From Saccharopolyspora dendranthemae (GTDB lineage: Bacteria; Actinomycetota; Actinomycetes; Mycobacteriales; Pseudonocardiaceae): a stretch of DNA of 64,000 nucleotides. Under the pieces are notes generated by a model that saw only the letters and a list, made by a program, of their open reading frames with translations, had not been told where the DNA came from and made no database searches. The position numbers and the translations under genes are program-made. The DNA is taken from assembly GCF_007829955.1 (NCBI RefSeq), contig NZ_VIWX01000002.1:930001-994000 (forward strand), given 5' to 3'. Of this stretch, positions 37,978-46,994 are shown in pieces; positions within the stretch are counted from its first letter, which is position 1; each line of letters starts with the position of its first letter.

Positions 37978-39116
37978 GGCAGCGGATCGGCGCATCTCGG
38001 AGAATCCCCCATCGGTTCCAGCGGAAGTCGGTACCCGCGCTTGATCACGGTCTGCACCACCCGCGGTGCGCCCAGCGCCGAACGCAATCGCGCCACCGCC
38101 TGCTCGACGACGTGCACGTCGGCGGACCCCCCGGCGCAGTGGAGCGCATCCGCCAACGCGACACGCGACACGACGCGCCCGGGTCGCTCGGCCAGCGCCC
38201 GCAGCAACGTCCGTCCCTGCGGGGAGAGCTGCTTGAGCTCGCCGTCGAGGACGGCCGCGTGTCCGCGCAGCTGGAGGCGGTGCCCGGCGACCGGCAGCGT
38301 CGGCGAGCGCATCGGCAGGGCCTCGCACAGCGACCGCACCAGGGCGCCGATCCGGAAGCGCTCCGGCACCACCGCCGGAACGCCGTGGTCGGCCAGCGGG
38401 CCGTGCGTCACCGGACCCACGCACGCCGCGAGCACGGGACCGCGCAGCGCCGCCAGCAGCCGGTCCCGGCACCCGCGCTCGCCCGCCAGGGACAGCAGGC
38501 TCGCCGCCGCAGGCGCGCTGGTGAAGGTCACCGCGTCGATCTGCTGCGCGCACACCGAGGTCAGCAGGTCGTCCAGGGCGGTGAGGTCGGCCGGTGCCGT
38601 CCACCGGTACACCGGCACCTCGATGACCCGCGCACCGGCGTGCTCCAGCGCTGCGACGAAGTCCGGTAGCGGCGTCCCGTGCAGCTGGACCGCGATCCGC
38701 GTCCCGTCCAGCGGCTCGCCGAGCAGGTGCTCCAGTAGCTCCCCTGAGGATTCCGACTCCGGTGACCACGGATCGGGCAGCCCGGCCGCCCGCACCGCCC
38801 CGCGCGCCTTCGGGCCCCGCGCCAGCGGGCGGGCCGAGCTCAACGCCGCCAGCAGGTCTTCGCCCACGCCCCATCCGTCGGCGGCCTCGATCCAGCCGCG
38901 GAAGCCGATGCCGGTCGTGGCGACCACGGCGTCGGGCGGGTCGGCGATGCACTCGTCGGTGACCCGCCGGAGCTCGGTGTCGTCGGCCAGCGGCAGGATC
39001 CGCAGCGCCGGGCCGTGCACGACTCGGGCACCGCGCCGCTCGAGCAGCGAGCCGAGCTCGTCGGCCCGGCGGGCCGCGGTCACCGCGACCGTGTACCCGG
39101 TGAGTTCGTCCCTCAA
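37974..39116 (-). CDS. Uroporphyrinogen-III synthase fused to winged-helix domain
   Basis: A 380-residue fusion. Residues 5-260 are a HEM4 domain (YTVAVTAARRADELGSLLE, VVATTGIGFRGW, AVTFTSAPAAASLLSL), which closes the linear tetrapyrrole to uroporphyrinogen III, the branch point for siroheme. Residues 285-370 are an OmpR-type winged helix (LSPQGRTLLRALAERPGRVV, VEQAVARLRSALG, VIKRGYRLPL). M. tuberculosis Rv0260c has the same fusion. The TTG start overlaps the nirD stop by 4 bases (TTGA) and follows GGAGG. The HTH may let it regulate its own operon (inference). Confidence 0.85.
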   Translation of the reverse strand: MRDELTGYTVAVTAARRADELGSLLERRGARVVHGPALRILPLADDTELRRVTDECIADPPDAVVATTGIGFRGWIEAADGWGVGEDLLAALSSARPLARGPKARGAVRAAGLPDPWSPESESSGELLEHLLGEPLDGTRIAVQLHGTPLPDFVAALEHAGARVIEVPVYRWTAPADLTALDDLLTSVCAQQIDAVTFTSAPAAASLLSLAGERGCRDRLLAALRGPVLAACVGPVTHGPLADHGVPAVVPERFRIGALVRSLCEALPMRSPTLPVAGHRLQLRGHAAVLDGELKQLSPQGRTLLRALAERPGRVVSRVALADALHCAGGSADVHVVEQAVARLRSALGAPRVVQTVIKRGYRLPLEPMGDSPRCADPLP

Positions 39117-39436
39117 GGAAGCGCGACCTCCACGACCGCCTCGCGCCGCCGCACCCGGAACACCGGAAGCCGGGCGCCGGGGTCGTCCAGGCACAGGCCG
39201 GTGCGCAGGGAGAACACCTGCTTGAGCATGGGGGAGGCCACGGTCGGTTCCCCTCCGCGATCGCCGACGATGCCGCGGCTGATCACCCCGGCCCCGCAGA
39301 ACGGGTCGACGTTGCCCACGGCGAACAGCTCGTCGTCGTGAGTGCGGAACACGGCGACCGCGTTGTCGCCGACCAGTGCCGGCATGCCGTGCTCGGGTGC
39401 CAGCAGGTCGAGCGCGCAGATCGGCTGCCAGTTCAC
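39113..39436 (-). CDS. nirD: Nitrite reductase (NADH) small subunit
   Basis: A 107-residue Rieske-like fold protein. As is normal for NirD it lacks the Cys-His ligand pairs of true Rieske proteins (VDPFCGAGVISRG where a cluster loop would be). It works with NirB in cytoplasmic six-electron reduction of nitrite to ammonium. The GTG overlaps the nirB stop by 4 bases (GTGA) and has AGGAGG 8 bases upstream. Confidence 0.9.
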   Translation of the reverse strand: MNWQPICALDLLAPEHGMPALVGDNAVAVFRTHDDELFAVGNVDPFCGAGVISRGIVGDRGGEPTVASPMLKQVFSLRTGLCLDDPGARLPVFRVRRREAVVEVALP

Positions 39437-41952
39437 GAGTGGACCTCCTCGGTGCGGGGGTTGATCGAGGGCATCGGCAGACCGACCGGTCCCGGCCGGA
39501 TCTGACCGCGCTCGGAGATGAAGCGGATCGTGGGATCCGGTGCCTCCGGAGCGTTGACGAAGGACACGAACCGCGAGAGCTTGCCCGGATCGGACAGCAC
39601 TCCGGCCCACTCGTCGGAGTAGGTCTCGACGTGGCGCTGCATCGCGCCTTCCAGCTCGGCGGCGATGCCGAGGGAGTCCTCGACGACGACGTCCTTGAGG
39701 TGCTCCAGGCCGCCTTCGAGGGATTCGACCCAGGCGGAGGTGCGCTGCAGGCGGTCGGCGGTGCGCACGTAGAACATGAGGAACCGGTCGATGAGCTGGA
39801 TCAGCCGCTCGTCGTCGAGGTCGGCTGCGAGCAGCTCGGCGTGGCGCGGGCTGAACCCGCCGTTGCCGCCGACGTAGAGGTTCCAGCCCTCGTCGGTGGC
39901 GATGACGCCGAAGTCCTTGCCTCGGGCCTCGGCGCACTCGCGGGCGCAGCCCGACACCGCCGACTTGAGCTTGTGCGGTGAGCGCAGGCCCCGGTAGCGC
40001 AGTTCCAGCCTGATCGCCATGCTCACCGAGTCCTGCACGCCGTAGCGGCACCAGTCGTCGCCGACGCAGGACTTCACCGTCCGCAGCGCCTTGCCGTAGG
40101 CGTGCCCGGACTCGAACCCGGCATCGACCAGCCTCGTCCAGATCTGCGGCAGCTGCTCCACCCGCGCGCCGAAGAGATCGATGCGCTGACCACCGGTGAT
40201 CTTGGTGTAGAGCCCGAACTCCTTGGCCACCTCGCCGAGCACGATGAGCTTGTCGGGGGTGATCTCGCCACCTGGCACCCGGGGCACCACCGAGTAGGTG
40301 CCGTTGCGCTGGATGTTGGCCAGGAACCGGTCGTTGGTGTCCTGCAGGCCCGCCTGCTCGCCGTCGAGGATGTGGCCGTTGCCGAGGCTGGCCAGGATCG
40401 AGGCGACGGCGGGTTTGCAGATGTCGCACCCGCGCCCGGAACCGTGCTTGGCGATCAGCTCGGAGAACGAGCCGGCTCCGGTGGCCCGCACGATCTCGAA
40501 GAGCTCGGCGCGGGACTGGCCGAAGTGCTCGCACAGCGCCTTCGACGTCGCCACACCGCACTCGCTCAGCAGCGTCCCCAGCATCGGCACGCACGATCCG
40601 CAGCTGGTCCCGGCCCTGGTGCAGGACTTCACCTCCGCGACACCGGTGAGCCCGCGCTCGACGATGGCGCTGGTGATCTGCCCCTTGGTGACGTTGTTGC
40701 ACGAGCACACCGCCGCGTCGTCCGGCAGCGCGCCGGGGTCCGCGCCCGACCCGGCGGGCAGCAGCAGCTGCTCGGGTGCGGCCGGGAGTTCCCGGCCGAC
40801 CAGCGGTCGCAGCACCGAGTAGGCGCCGGCGTCGCCGACCAGGACACCGCCGAGCAGCACCCGGGCGTCGTCGGAGAGCACGAGCTTCGCGTAGGTGCCG
40901 GCGGCGTTGTTGGCGTAGACGACCTCCAGCGCGCCCTCGGCCGTGCCGTGGGCGTCGCCGAAGCTGGCGACGTCGACGCCGAGGAGCTTGAGCTTCGTCG
41001 ACAGGTCGGCACCCGGGAAGGTCCCCTCGCCCAGCTCCAGCAGCTGATCGGCGACACCTTCGGCCATCGCGTAACCCGGCGCGACGAGCCCGTAGCAGCG
41101 GCCGTCGACCGCCGCGCACTCGCCGATCGCCCACACGCGGTCGACACCGGTCCGGCACGCCTCGTCGACCAGGAACCCGCCGCGCTCACCGCGCGCCACC
41201 CCGGCGGTCTCGGCGAGCTCGTCGCGGGGGCGCACACCGGCGGAGAACACGACCAGGTCGGTGTCGATGACGGTGCCGTCGTCCAGGGTCACCCCGGTGA
41301 CGTGCTCCTCGCCGTCGACCGAACGGGTCGCGGCACCGGCGTGGACGGTCAGTCCCAGCTCCTCGACCAGCTTCCGCAGTACCTGCCCGCCGCCCTCGTC
41401 GACCTGCAGCGGCATCAGCCGCGGTGCCATCTCCACCACGTGCGGGCGCATCCCCAGCAACCGCAACGCGTTCGCGGCCTCCAAGCCCAGCAACCCGCCG
41501 CCGATGACCACGCCGTCGGCGCCCTCGGTCGCGGCGTCGCGGATGGCGTCGAGATCCTCGAGGGTGCGGTAGACGAAGGTGCCGGGGAGCCGATGTCCGG
41601 GCACCGGCGGGACGAACGGCGTCGAACCCGTCGCCAGCACCAGCGCGTCGTAGCTCAGCGACTCACCACCCGCCAGCGAGACCGCGCGGGCCTCGGTGTC
41701 CACATCGGACACCGAGGTGCCCGGCCGCAGCTCGACCATCGGGTCGTCGACGAGGTCCTGCCCGGTCAGGCTGAGGTCCTCGGCGCTCTTGCCGTCCAGG
41801 TAGGACGACAGCGCCACGCGGTCGTAGGCGGGACGAGGTTCCTCGCCGAGCACGACGATCCGCCAGGTGTCGGCCTCGTCGCGATGACGGAGCGATTCGA
41901 CGAGCCGGTGGCCGACCATCCCGTGGCCGACGACGACGAGCGTGCGAGTCAT
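39433..41952 (-). CDS. nirB: Nitrite reductase (NADH) large subunit
   Basis: An 839-residue enzyme of standard length. Order of domains: FAD/NADH oxidoreductase (VVVGHGMVGHRLVESL; VVIGGGLLGLEAANAL), a BFD-like [2Fe-2S] domain near residue 420-480 (CSCNNVTKGQI, CTRAGTSCGSC), a second Cys pair (GRGCDICKP), then the ferredoxin half-domain and siroheme/[4Fe-4S] site (KSCVGDDWCRYG and SGCARECAE). It reduces nitrite to ammonium with NADH. Its ATG overlaps the stop of the preceding gene by 4 bases. Siroheme would come from the two following chelatase and HemD genes. Confidence 0.95.
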   Translation of the reverse strand: MTRTLVVVGHGMVGHRLVESLRHRDEADTWRIVVLGEEPRPAYDRVALSSYLDGKSAEDLSLTGQDLVDDPMVELRPGTSVSDVDTEARAVSLAGGESLSYDALVLATGSTPFVPPVPGHRLPGTFVYRTLEDLDAIRDAATEGADGVVIGGGLLGLEAANALRLLGMRPHVVEMAPRLMPLQVDEGGGQVLRKLVEELGLTVHAGAATRSVDGEEHVTGVTLDDGTVIDTDLVVFSAGVRPRDELAETAGVARGERGGFLVDEACRTGVDRVWAIGECAAVDGRCYGLVAPGYAMAEGVADQLLELGEGTFPGADLSTKLKLLGVDVASFGDAHGTAEGALEVVYANNAAGTYAKLVLSDDARVLLGGVLVGDAGAYSVLRPLVGRELPAAPEQLLLPAGSGADPGALPDDAAVCSCNNVTKGQITSAIVERGLTGVAEVKSCTRAGTSCGSCVPMLGTLLSECGVATSKALCEHFGQSRAELFEIVRATGAGSFSELIAKHGSGRGCDICKPAVASILASLGNGHILDGEQAGLQDTNDRFLANIQRNGTYSVVPRVPGGEITPDKLIVLGEVAKEFGLYTKITGGQRIDLFGARVEQLPQIWTRLVDAGFESGHAYGKALRTVKSCVGDDWCRYGVQDSVSMAIRLELRYRGLRSPHKLKSAVSGCARECAEARGKDFGVIATDEGWNLYVGGNGGFSPRHAELLAADLDDERLIQLIDRFLMFYVRTADRLQRTSAWVESLEGGLEHLKDVVVEDSLGIAAELEGAMQRHVETYSDEWAGVLSDPGKLSRFVSFVNAPEAPDPTIRFISERGQIRPGPVGLPMPSINPRTEEVHS

Positions 41953-43355
41953 GCCGCGCCCTTCCTCTCTGATTCGATGCGATCGGCCAGCGCGTCGCAC
42001 AGCCGGCCGACGTCGTCGACGCAGCCGCCGCACCCGGTGGTCGCGCGCGTGGCTCCGGCCAGCGCCGCGACCGAGCGGGCACCGCTGTGCCACGCGCTGA
42101 TCAGGGACTTCTTGGTGACGTGGGAGCAGCGGCACAGCACCGCGTCCTCGGGCAGCTCGACCGGTGCGCCCGGCACGGCGGCGGGAGTTCCCAGCAGCAG
42201 CGACAACCGGTCGGCCGGCATCGGCAGGCCCCGCTCGTGCACCCGGGTGATCGCGGGGATCGCGGCGGGCAACCCCAGCAGCACCGCGCCGGAGACCCGC
42301 CCGGAGTGCAGCGCGAGCGCGGCGTAGCGGCCCCGAGCCGGATCCGAGAACGTGACGATCTCGGCGTCGCCGGAACGCAGCGCGCGCGTCGCGCCGACGG
42401 AGGCGAGGTCGAGGCCGCGTGCCCTGAGCCGGGTCACCACACCGGACCCGGTGAAGCGCGCGCCGCCTCCGGTGAGGTGCTCGGCCAGCACCTCCGCCTG
42501 CTCCCAGGCCGAGGAGATCACCCCGGCCGCCACGCCTCGGTGCTCGGCGCAGTCGCCGATGGCGTGGATGTGCGGATCGCTGGTGCGCAGCTGATCGTCG
42601 ACGACGACGCCGCGGTTGACCGACACACCGGCGCGCTGCGCGAGGCGCACCTCCGGCCGCACTCCGGTGCACGCCACCACGACATCGGCCGCGACCTCGG
42701 AACCGTCGGTGAGCCGCAGCATCCCGTCTCTGTGCGACGTGGCCTTCACCCCGAGCCGGACGTCGACACCGAGCTCGCCCACCCGCTCGGCGAGCATCCG
42801 GCCAGCGGTGTCGTCGAGGCGGCGCCCCATCAGGTGCGGCCCGCGGTGCACCAAGCTCACTTGACGCCCGCGCGCCAGCAGCGCCAGCGCGACCTCCACC
42901 CCGAGCACGCCGCCGCCGAGCACGGCGACACGGCCCGGTGCTCGCTCCAGCCGGGCGCAGTCGGAGAGCGTGCGCAGCGAGGTGAGCCGATCGGGGGTCA
43001 GGCCGATGATCTCCGGAACCAGCGGCCGCGCACCGGTGGCCAGCACCAGCGCCTCGTAGCCGAACTCGCGGCCGTCCTCGGTGCGCACTGCGCGCCGCCC
43101 CCGGTCGATGTCGATGACCGGGTTGCCCGGCCGCACCTCGGCGTCCACCTCGGGCAGCGCCACCGCCGACGGGGGCAACGATCCGTCGAGCACGGAGCCG
43201 AGCAGCACCCGGTTGTAGGCGGCGTGCCGCTCGGCGCCCAGCACGGTGATCTGGCCGTCGTGGCCGTGCGCTCGCAGCTTCTCCACGAGCCGGTGCGCGG
43301 CCGGCCCGTTGCCGACCACGACCACCCGGCCCGCCACGGGGTTCAGCGGGCTCAT
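41949..43355 (-). CDS. FAD/[2Fe-2S] electron-transfer protein for nitrate reductase
   Basis: A 468-residue NirB-like flavoprotein without the siroheme half. It has VVVVGNGPAAHRLVEKL and VAVLGGGVLGVEVALALL for FAD and NAD(P), and a C-terminal BFD-type cluster motif (CRCSHVTKKSL, TTGCGGCVDDV). By position and build it should pass electrons from NAD(P)H to the assimilatory nitrate reductase encoded just before it, like NasB/NasC proteins. Its start overlaps that gene by 4 bases (ATGA), and its own stop overlaps nirB by 4. Confidence 0.85.
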   Translation of the reverse strand: MSPLNPVAGRVVVVGNGPAAHRLVEKLRAHGHDGQITVLGAERHAAYNRVLLGSVLDGSLPPSAVALPEVDAEVRPGNPVIDIDRGRRAVRTEDGREFGYEALVLATGARPLVPEIIGLTPDRLTSLRTLSDCARLERAPGRVAVLGGGVLGVEVALALLARGRQVSLVHRGPHLMGRRLDDTAGRMLAERVGELGVDVRLGVKATSHRDGMLRLTDGSEVAADVVVACTGVRPEVRLAQRAGVSVNRGVVVDDQLRTSDPHIHAIGDCAEHRGVAAGVISSAWEQAEVLAEHLTGGGARFTGSGVVTRLRARGLDLASVGATRALRSGDAEIVTFSDPARGRYAALALHSGRVSGAVLLGLPAAIPAITRVHERGLPMPADRLSLLLGTPAAVPGAPVELPEDAVLCRCSHVTKKSLISAWHSGARSVAALAGATRATTGCGGCVDDVGRLCDALADRIESERKGAA

Positions 43356-45427
43356 TCGGACACCACATCCCGGTGGGGTTCGATGCGCACCGCGCTGGCC
43401 TTGAACTCGGGCATCTTGCTGCGCGGGTCCAGCGCGTCCCCGGTGAGCAGGTTGGCGCGCCCGTCGCCGGGGAAGTGGAACGGCAAGAAGACGGTGTCGG
43501 TGCGCATCGTCGGCACCACCCGCACCTCGGCGATCGCGCTGCCGCGCGCCGAAGTGACCCTCGCCAGCACCCCGTGGGCCAGACCGGCGCGGGAGGCGGT
43601 GTCGGGGTGGACCTCCACGAACGCGGCGGGGGAGGCGTCGTTGAGCTCGGCGACCCGCCTCGTCTGCGCGCCCGACTGGTAGTGCGCCAGCACGCGCCCG
43701 GTGGTCGCCGTCAGCGGGAACAGCTCCGTCGGCTGCTCACCGGCATCGCGGTGCTCGACCGCCGCGAACTGCGCCCGCCCACCGGGGTGGGCGAAACCGT
43801 CGAGGAACAGCCTCGGCGTTCCGGGATGCCGCACGTCCGGGCAGGGCCAGTGCAGCGCCTCGCCCGCGTCGAGCCGCTCGTAGCTGATGCCCGCGTAATC
43901 GGCCTTGCCGCCGGCCGACGCGCGGCGCAGCTCGTCGAAGACCTCGCGCGGGCGGGTGGGGTAGCGGTGGCCGGGCTCGCCCAACCGGGTCGCGATGCCG
44001 TGCAGCACCTCCAGGTCGCTGCGCGCGTGACCCGGGGCCGGCCGCAACCGGCGGCGCCGCAGGACGCGACCCTCCAGGTTGGTCATGGTGCCCTCCTCCT
44101 CGGCCCACTGGGTCACCGGCAGCACCACGTCGGCCAGCTCGCTGGTCTCCGACGGCACGAAATCGGCCACCACCAGCAGATTCAGCGACCTCAGCCGGTC
44201 GACCACGTGCTCGGCGCGGGGCGCCGACACCACCGGGTTGGAACCGAACACCAGCAGCGCGCTCGGGCCGTCGTCGGTGCCCAGCGCGTCGAGCAGCTCG
44301 TAGGCCGAGCGCCCCGGCCCCGGCAGCACCTCCGGCGGCACGCCCCAGATCCCGGCGACGTGCTCGCGCGCGGACTGGTCGGTGATCATGCGGTAGCCGG
44401 GCAGCTGATCGGCCTTCTGACCGTGCTCCCGGCCGCCCTGCCCGTTGCCCTGACCGGTCAGGCAGCCGTACCCGCGACCGCGCCGTCCTGGAAGTCCCAG
44501 CGCGAGCGCGAGGTTGATGAATCCGGAGACCACGTCCACGCCCGTGCTGTGCTGCTCGGCGCCGCGTCCGGTGAGCACGTAGGCGCTGCCGGCACCGGCG
44601 AGCATCCGCACCGCTTCCCGCTGGTCGGTCGCCGGGACCCCGGTCACCCGCTCGACCCGTTCGGGCCACCAGGACATCGCCCTCCGCCACGCGGCGTCGA
44701 ACCCGTCGGTCCGCTCGCGGACGAAGTCGCCGTCGACGTGGCCGTCGACCACCGCGATGTGCAGGAGTCCCAGCGCCAGCGCCAGATCCGTGCCCGGCAG
44801 CGGCTGCAGGTGCAGCGCGGCCCGCTCGGCGGTCGCGGTCCTGCGCGGATCCACGACGATCAGGTCCGGCGAGCGCAGGTGCTGCATCAGGGGCGGCATG
44901 GTCTCCGCCGGATTGGCCCCGGCCAGCAGCACCACGTCCGCGCCGCCCAGGTCGGTCACCGGGAACGGCAGCCCGCGGTCCAGGCCGAACGCGGCCGTCC
45001 CGGCGGCGGCCGCCGAGGACATGCAGAACCGCCCGTTGTAGTCGATCTGGCTCGTGCCCAGCGCGAGCCGCGCGAACTTGCCCAGCAGGTAGGCCTTCTC
45101 GTTGGTGAGGCCTCCGCCGCCGAACACCCCGACGGAGTCCGGGCCGCGTTCCCGACGAACCCGATCGAGGCCGGAGGCGACGGTGTCGAGCGCCGCCTCC
45201 CAGGAGACCGGGACGAGCTCGCCGCCGCGACGCACCAGCGGCCGCCGCAACCGGTCGGGGACCTCCAGCAGGGAGGGAGCGGTCCAGCCCTTCTGGCAGA
45301 GCCCACCCCGGTTGACCGGGAAGTCCGTCGGCTGCACCAACACCGCGCCCCGTTCCTGCGCGAGCCGGGTTCCGCACTGCAAGGCGCAGTACGGGCAGTG
45401 GGTGTCCACAGCGCGAAGCTCAGACAC
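43352..45427 (-). CDS. Assimilatory nitrate reductase catalytic subunit
   Basis: A 691-residue molybdopterin oxidoreductase. The N-terminal [4Fe-4S] site is THCPYCALQCG with the fourth Cys in RGGLCQKGW; the bis-MGD region follows (GGGGLTNEKAYLLGKF, GSNPVVSAP) and the C-terminal beta-barrel domain ends the protein. There is no Tat signal, so it is cytoplasmic and assimilatory (NasA/NasC type) rather than respiratory. The GTG at 45427 lies 8 bases inside the transporter gene. It would convert nitrate to nitrite for NirBD. Confidence 0.9.
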   Translation of the reverse strand: MSELRAVDTHCPYCALQCGTRLAQERGAVLVQPTDFPVNRGGLCQKGWTAPSLLEVPDRLRRPLVRRGGELVPVSWEAALDTVASGLDRVRRERGPDSVGVFGGGGLTNEKAYLLGKFARLALGTSQIDYNGRFCMSSAAAAGTAAFGLDRGLPFPVTDLGGADVVLLAGANPAETMPPLMQHLRSPDLIVVDPRRTATAERAALHLQPLPGTDLALALGLLHIAVVDGHVDGDFVRERTDGFDAAWRRAMSWWPERVERVTGVPATDQREAVRMLAGAGSAYVLTGRGAEQHSTGVDVVSGFINLALALGLPGRRGRGYGCLTGQGNGQGGREHGQKADQLPGYRMITDQSAREHVAGIWGVPPEVLPGPGRSAYELLDALGTDDGPSALLVFGSNPVVSAPRAEHVVDRLRSLNLLVVADFVPSETSELADVVLPVTQWAEEEGTMTNLEGRVLRRRRLRPAPGHARSDLEVLHGIATRLGEPGHRYPTRPREVFDELRRASAGGKADYAGISYERLDAGEALHWPCPDVRHPGTPRLFLDGFAHPGGRAQFAAVEHRDAGEQPTELFPLTATTGRVLAHYQSGAQTRRVAELNDASPAAFVEVHPDTASRAGLAHGVLARVTSARGSAIAEVRVVPTMRTDTVFLPFHFPGDGRANLLTGDALDPRSKMPEFKASAVRIEPHRDVVSE

Positions 45428-46814
45428 GACCGGCCCCCGCGGTTCGCTCCCGGGGCACCTCGACCGGGCCCTGACCCGGCCCGCGCGCACCGCGCAGGTA
45501 CACCCACCAGGTCACCAGGACGCACACCGCGTAGTAGGCGAGGAACACCGCCAGAGCCCCGTCACCGCTGGCCGCCTCGCCGCCGTAGGAAGCGCGGAAC
45601 GCCAGGTTGATGCCCACACCGCCCAGCGCGCCGATCGCACCGGCGATCCCGATGACCGCACCCGAGTACCGCCGAGCCTGCGCGAAGGCCGCCACGGCCT
45701 CGCCGCCCGCGGTGACCTCGCGCTCGGCCTCCTCGGCGAAGACCGCGGGGATCATCTTGTAGGTCGAGCCGTTGCCCAGGCCGGTCAGCAGGAACAGCGC
45801 GATGAACGCCGTCACGTACAGCGCGAACGACCCCCACGCGGAGGCCACCAGCAGCACGGCCGTCCCGGCCGCCATCAGCGCGAAGCTCCACAGCGTCACC
45901 CGAGCTCCGCCGAGGCGGTCGGCCAACCGGCCGCCCAGCGGCCGCGACAGCGAACCCACCAGCGGTCCCAGGAAGGTCCAGCTCGCCGCCTGCAGCGGCG
46001 TGAACCCGAACTCCGTCTGCAGCACCAGCCCGAACGCGAAGCTGTAGCCGATGAACGACCCGAAGGTGCCCACGTACAGCGCGGAGATCCACCAGGTGTG
46101 CCTGCTGCCGCAGGCCTCCCGCAGCGCGCCCGGCTCCGCCCTGATGCTGTCGACGTTGTCCATGCCCAGCGCCGCGCACACCGCTGCCACCGCGATCAGC
46201 GGCAGGTAGATCGCCGCCACGTAGGCCGGGTGGGTGTTGCCCGCGAAGGCGATGACGAGCAGGCCGATCACCTGGATCGCCGCCACGCCGATGTTGCCGC
46301 CGCCCGCGTTGAGCCCCAGCGCCCAGCCCTGCAGCCGCTGCGGGAAGAAGGTCGTGATGTTGGCCATCGACGAGGCGAAGTTGCCGCCACCGGCACCAGC
46401 TGTCGCGCCGATGAGCACGAACACCCACAGCGGCGTGCCCGGCTGCTGCACGAAGTGCAGAGCCAGCACCGTCGGCACCAGCAGCACCGCCGAGCTGAAG
46501 ATCGTCCAGTTCCGGCCGCCGAAGCGGGTCACCGCCGCCGCGTAGGGCAGCCGCAGCACCGCGCCCACCAGGTTCGGCGTGATCACCAGCAGGAACTTCT
46601 CCGACGCGGTGAACGGCAGGCCGATGTCGGGCCCCATGAACAGGACCAGGACCGACCAGATGCTCCAGACGGAGAACCCGATGTGCTCGGAGAGGATCGA
46701 GAAGATCAGGTTGCGGCGAGCGATGCGCTTGCCGGTGGATGCCCAGAGGACCTCGTCCTCCGGGTCCCAGCCCTCGATCCAGCGGCCTCTCGGGGACCGT
46801 GCGTTCGTCGTCAA
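45420..46814 (-). CDS. NarK/NasA-type nitrate/nitrite MFS transporter
   Basis: About 464 residues with 12 membrane helices. The nitrate signature glycine-rich helices of the NNP family are seen as GATAGAGGGNFASSMANITTFFP and LTGLGNGSTYKMIP. The TTG at 46814 follows AGAGGAG by 6 bases; a TTG at 46829 with GGAGCG upstream is the alternative. It is the first gene of the operon and imports nitrate for assimilation. Confidence 0.88.
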   Translation of the reverse strand: MTTNARSPRGRWIEGWDPEDEVLWASTGKRIARRNLIFSILSEHIGFSVWSIWSVLVLFMGPDIGLPFTASEKFLLVITPNLVGAVLRLPYAAAVTRFGGRNWTIFSSAVLLVPTVLALHFVQQPGTPLWVFVLIGATAGAGGGNFASSMANITTFFPQRLQGWALGLNAGGGNIGVAAIQVIGLLVIAFAGNTHPAYVAAIYLPLIAVAAVCAALGMDNVDSIRAEPGALREACGSRHTWWISALYVGTFGSFIGYSFAFGLVLQTEFGFTPLQAASWTFLGPLVGSLSRPLGGRLADRLGGARVTLWSFALMAAGTAVLLVASAWGSFALYVTAFIALFLLTGLGNGSTYKMIPAVFAEEAEREVTAGGEAVAAFAQARRYSGAVIGIAGAIGALGGVGINLAFRASYGGEAASGDGALAVFLAYYAVCVLVTWWVYLRGARGPGQGPVEVPRERTAGAGRV

Positions 46815-46857
46815 CGCGGCTCCTCTCAACGGGTCGCTCCGAAGGTAGGAACCGGCT

Positions 46858-46884
46858 GTTTCCCCTGTGCTCGTCGCGCGTTAC
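46858..46884. promoter_or_regulatory. Partial GlnR-box-like repeat upstream of narK-type gene
   Basis: Read on the minus strand, GTAAC and GAAAC are 22 bases apart (first base to first base), matching the 11-base phasing of GlnR boxes (GTnAC-n6-GAAAC repeats); the middle half-site (CGAGC) is poor. GlnR controls nitrate assimilation genes in actinomycetes. The match is incomplete, so this is tentative. Confidence 0.35.
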
Positions 46885-46919
46885 CGCCAAGAAAATGGGT
46901 CTTCACAGAACCGGACCGC

Positions 46920-46946
46920 TGCCGGTCAGGAACTCGGTGACCGGCA
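46920..46946. promoter_or_regulatory. Perfect 9-bp inverted repeat, candidate operator
   Basis: TGCCGGTCA and TGACCGGCA are separated by 9 bases, between the divergent transporter gene (start 46814) and the sirtuin gene (start about 46995). The symmetry suits a dimeric regulator; the winged-helix HemD fusion or GlnR-family proteins are conceivable ligands. Confidence 0.45.
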
Positions 46947-46994
46947 ACACACGTCGGCCCGGTGCGCCGACCGACATCGCGTCCGTGGCACCTT

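Noticed and set aside
37306..38952. A 548-residue protein joining the chelatase frame with upstream sequence
   Set aside because: The upstream part is an off-frame shadow of the HemD fusion gene, and the GTGA overlap gives a natural start at 37977.
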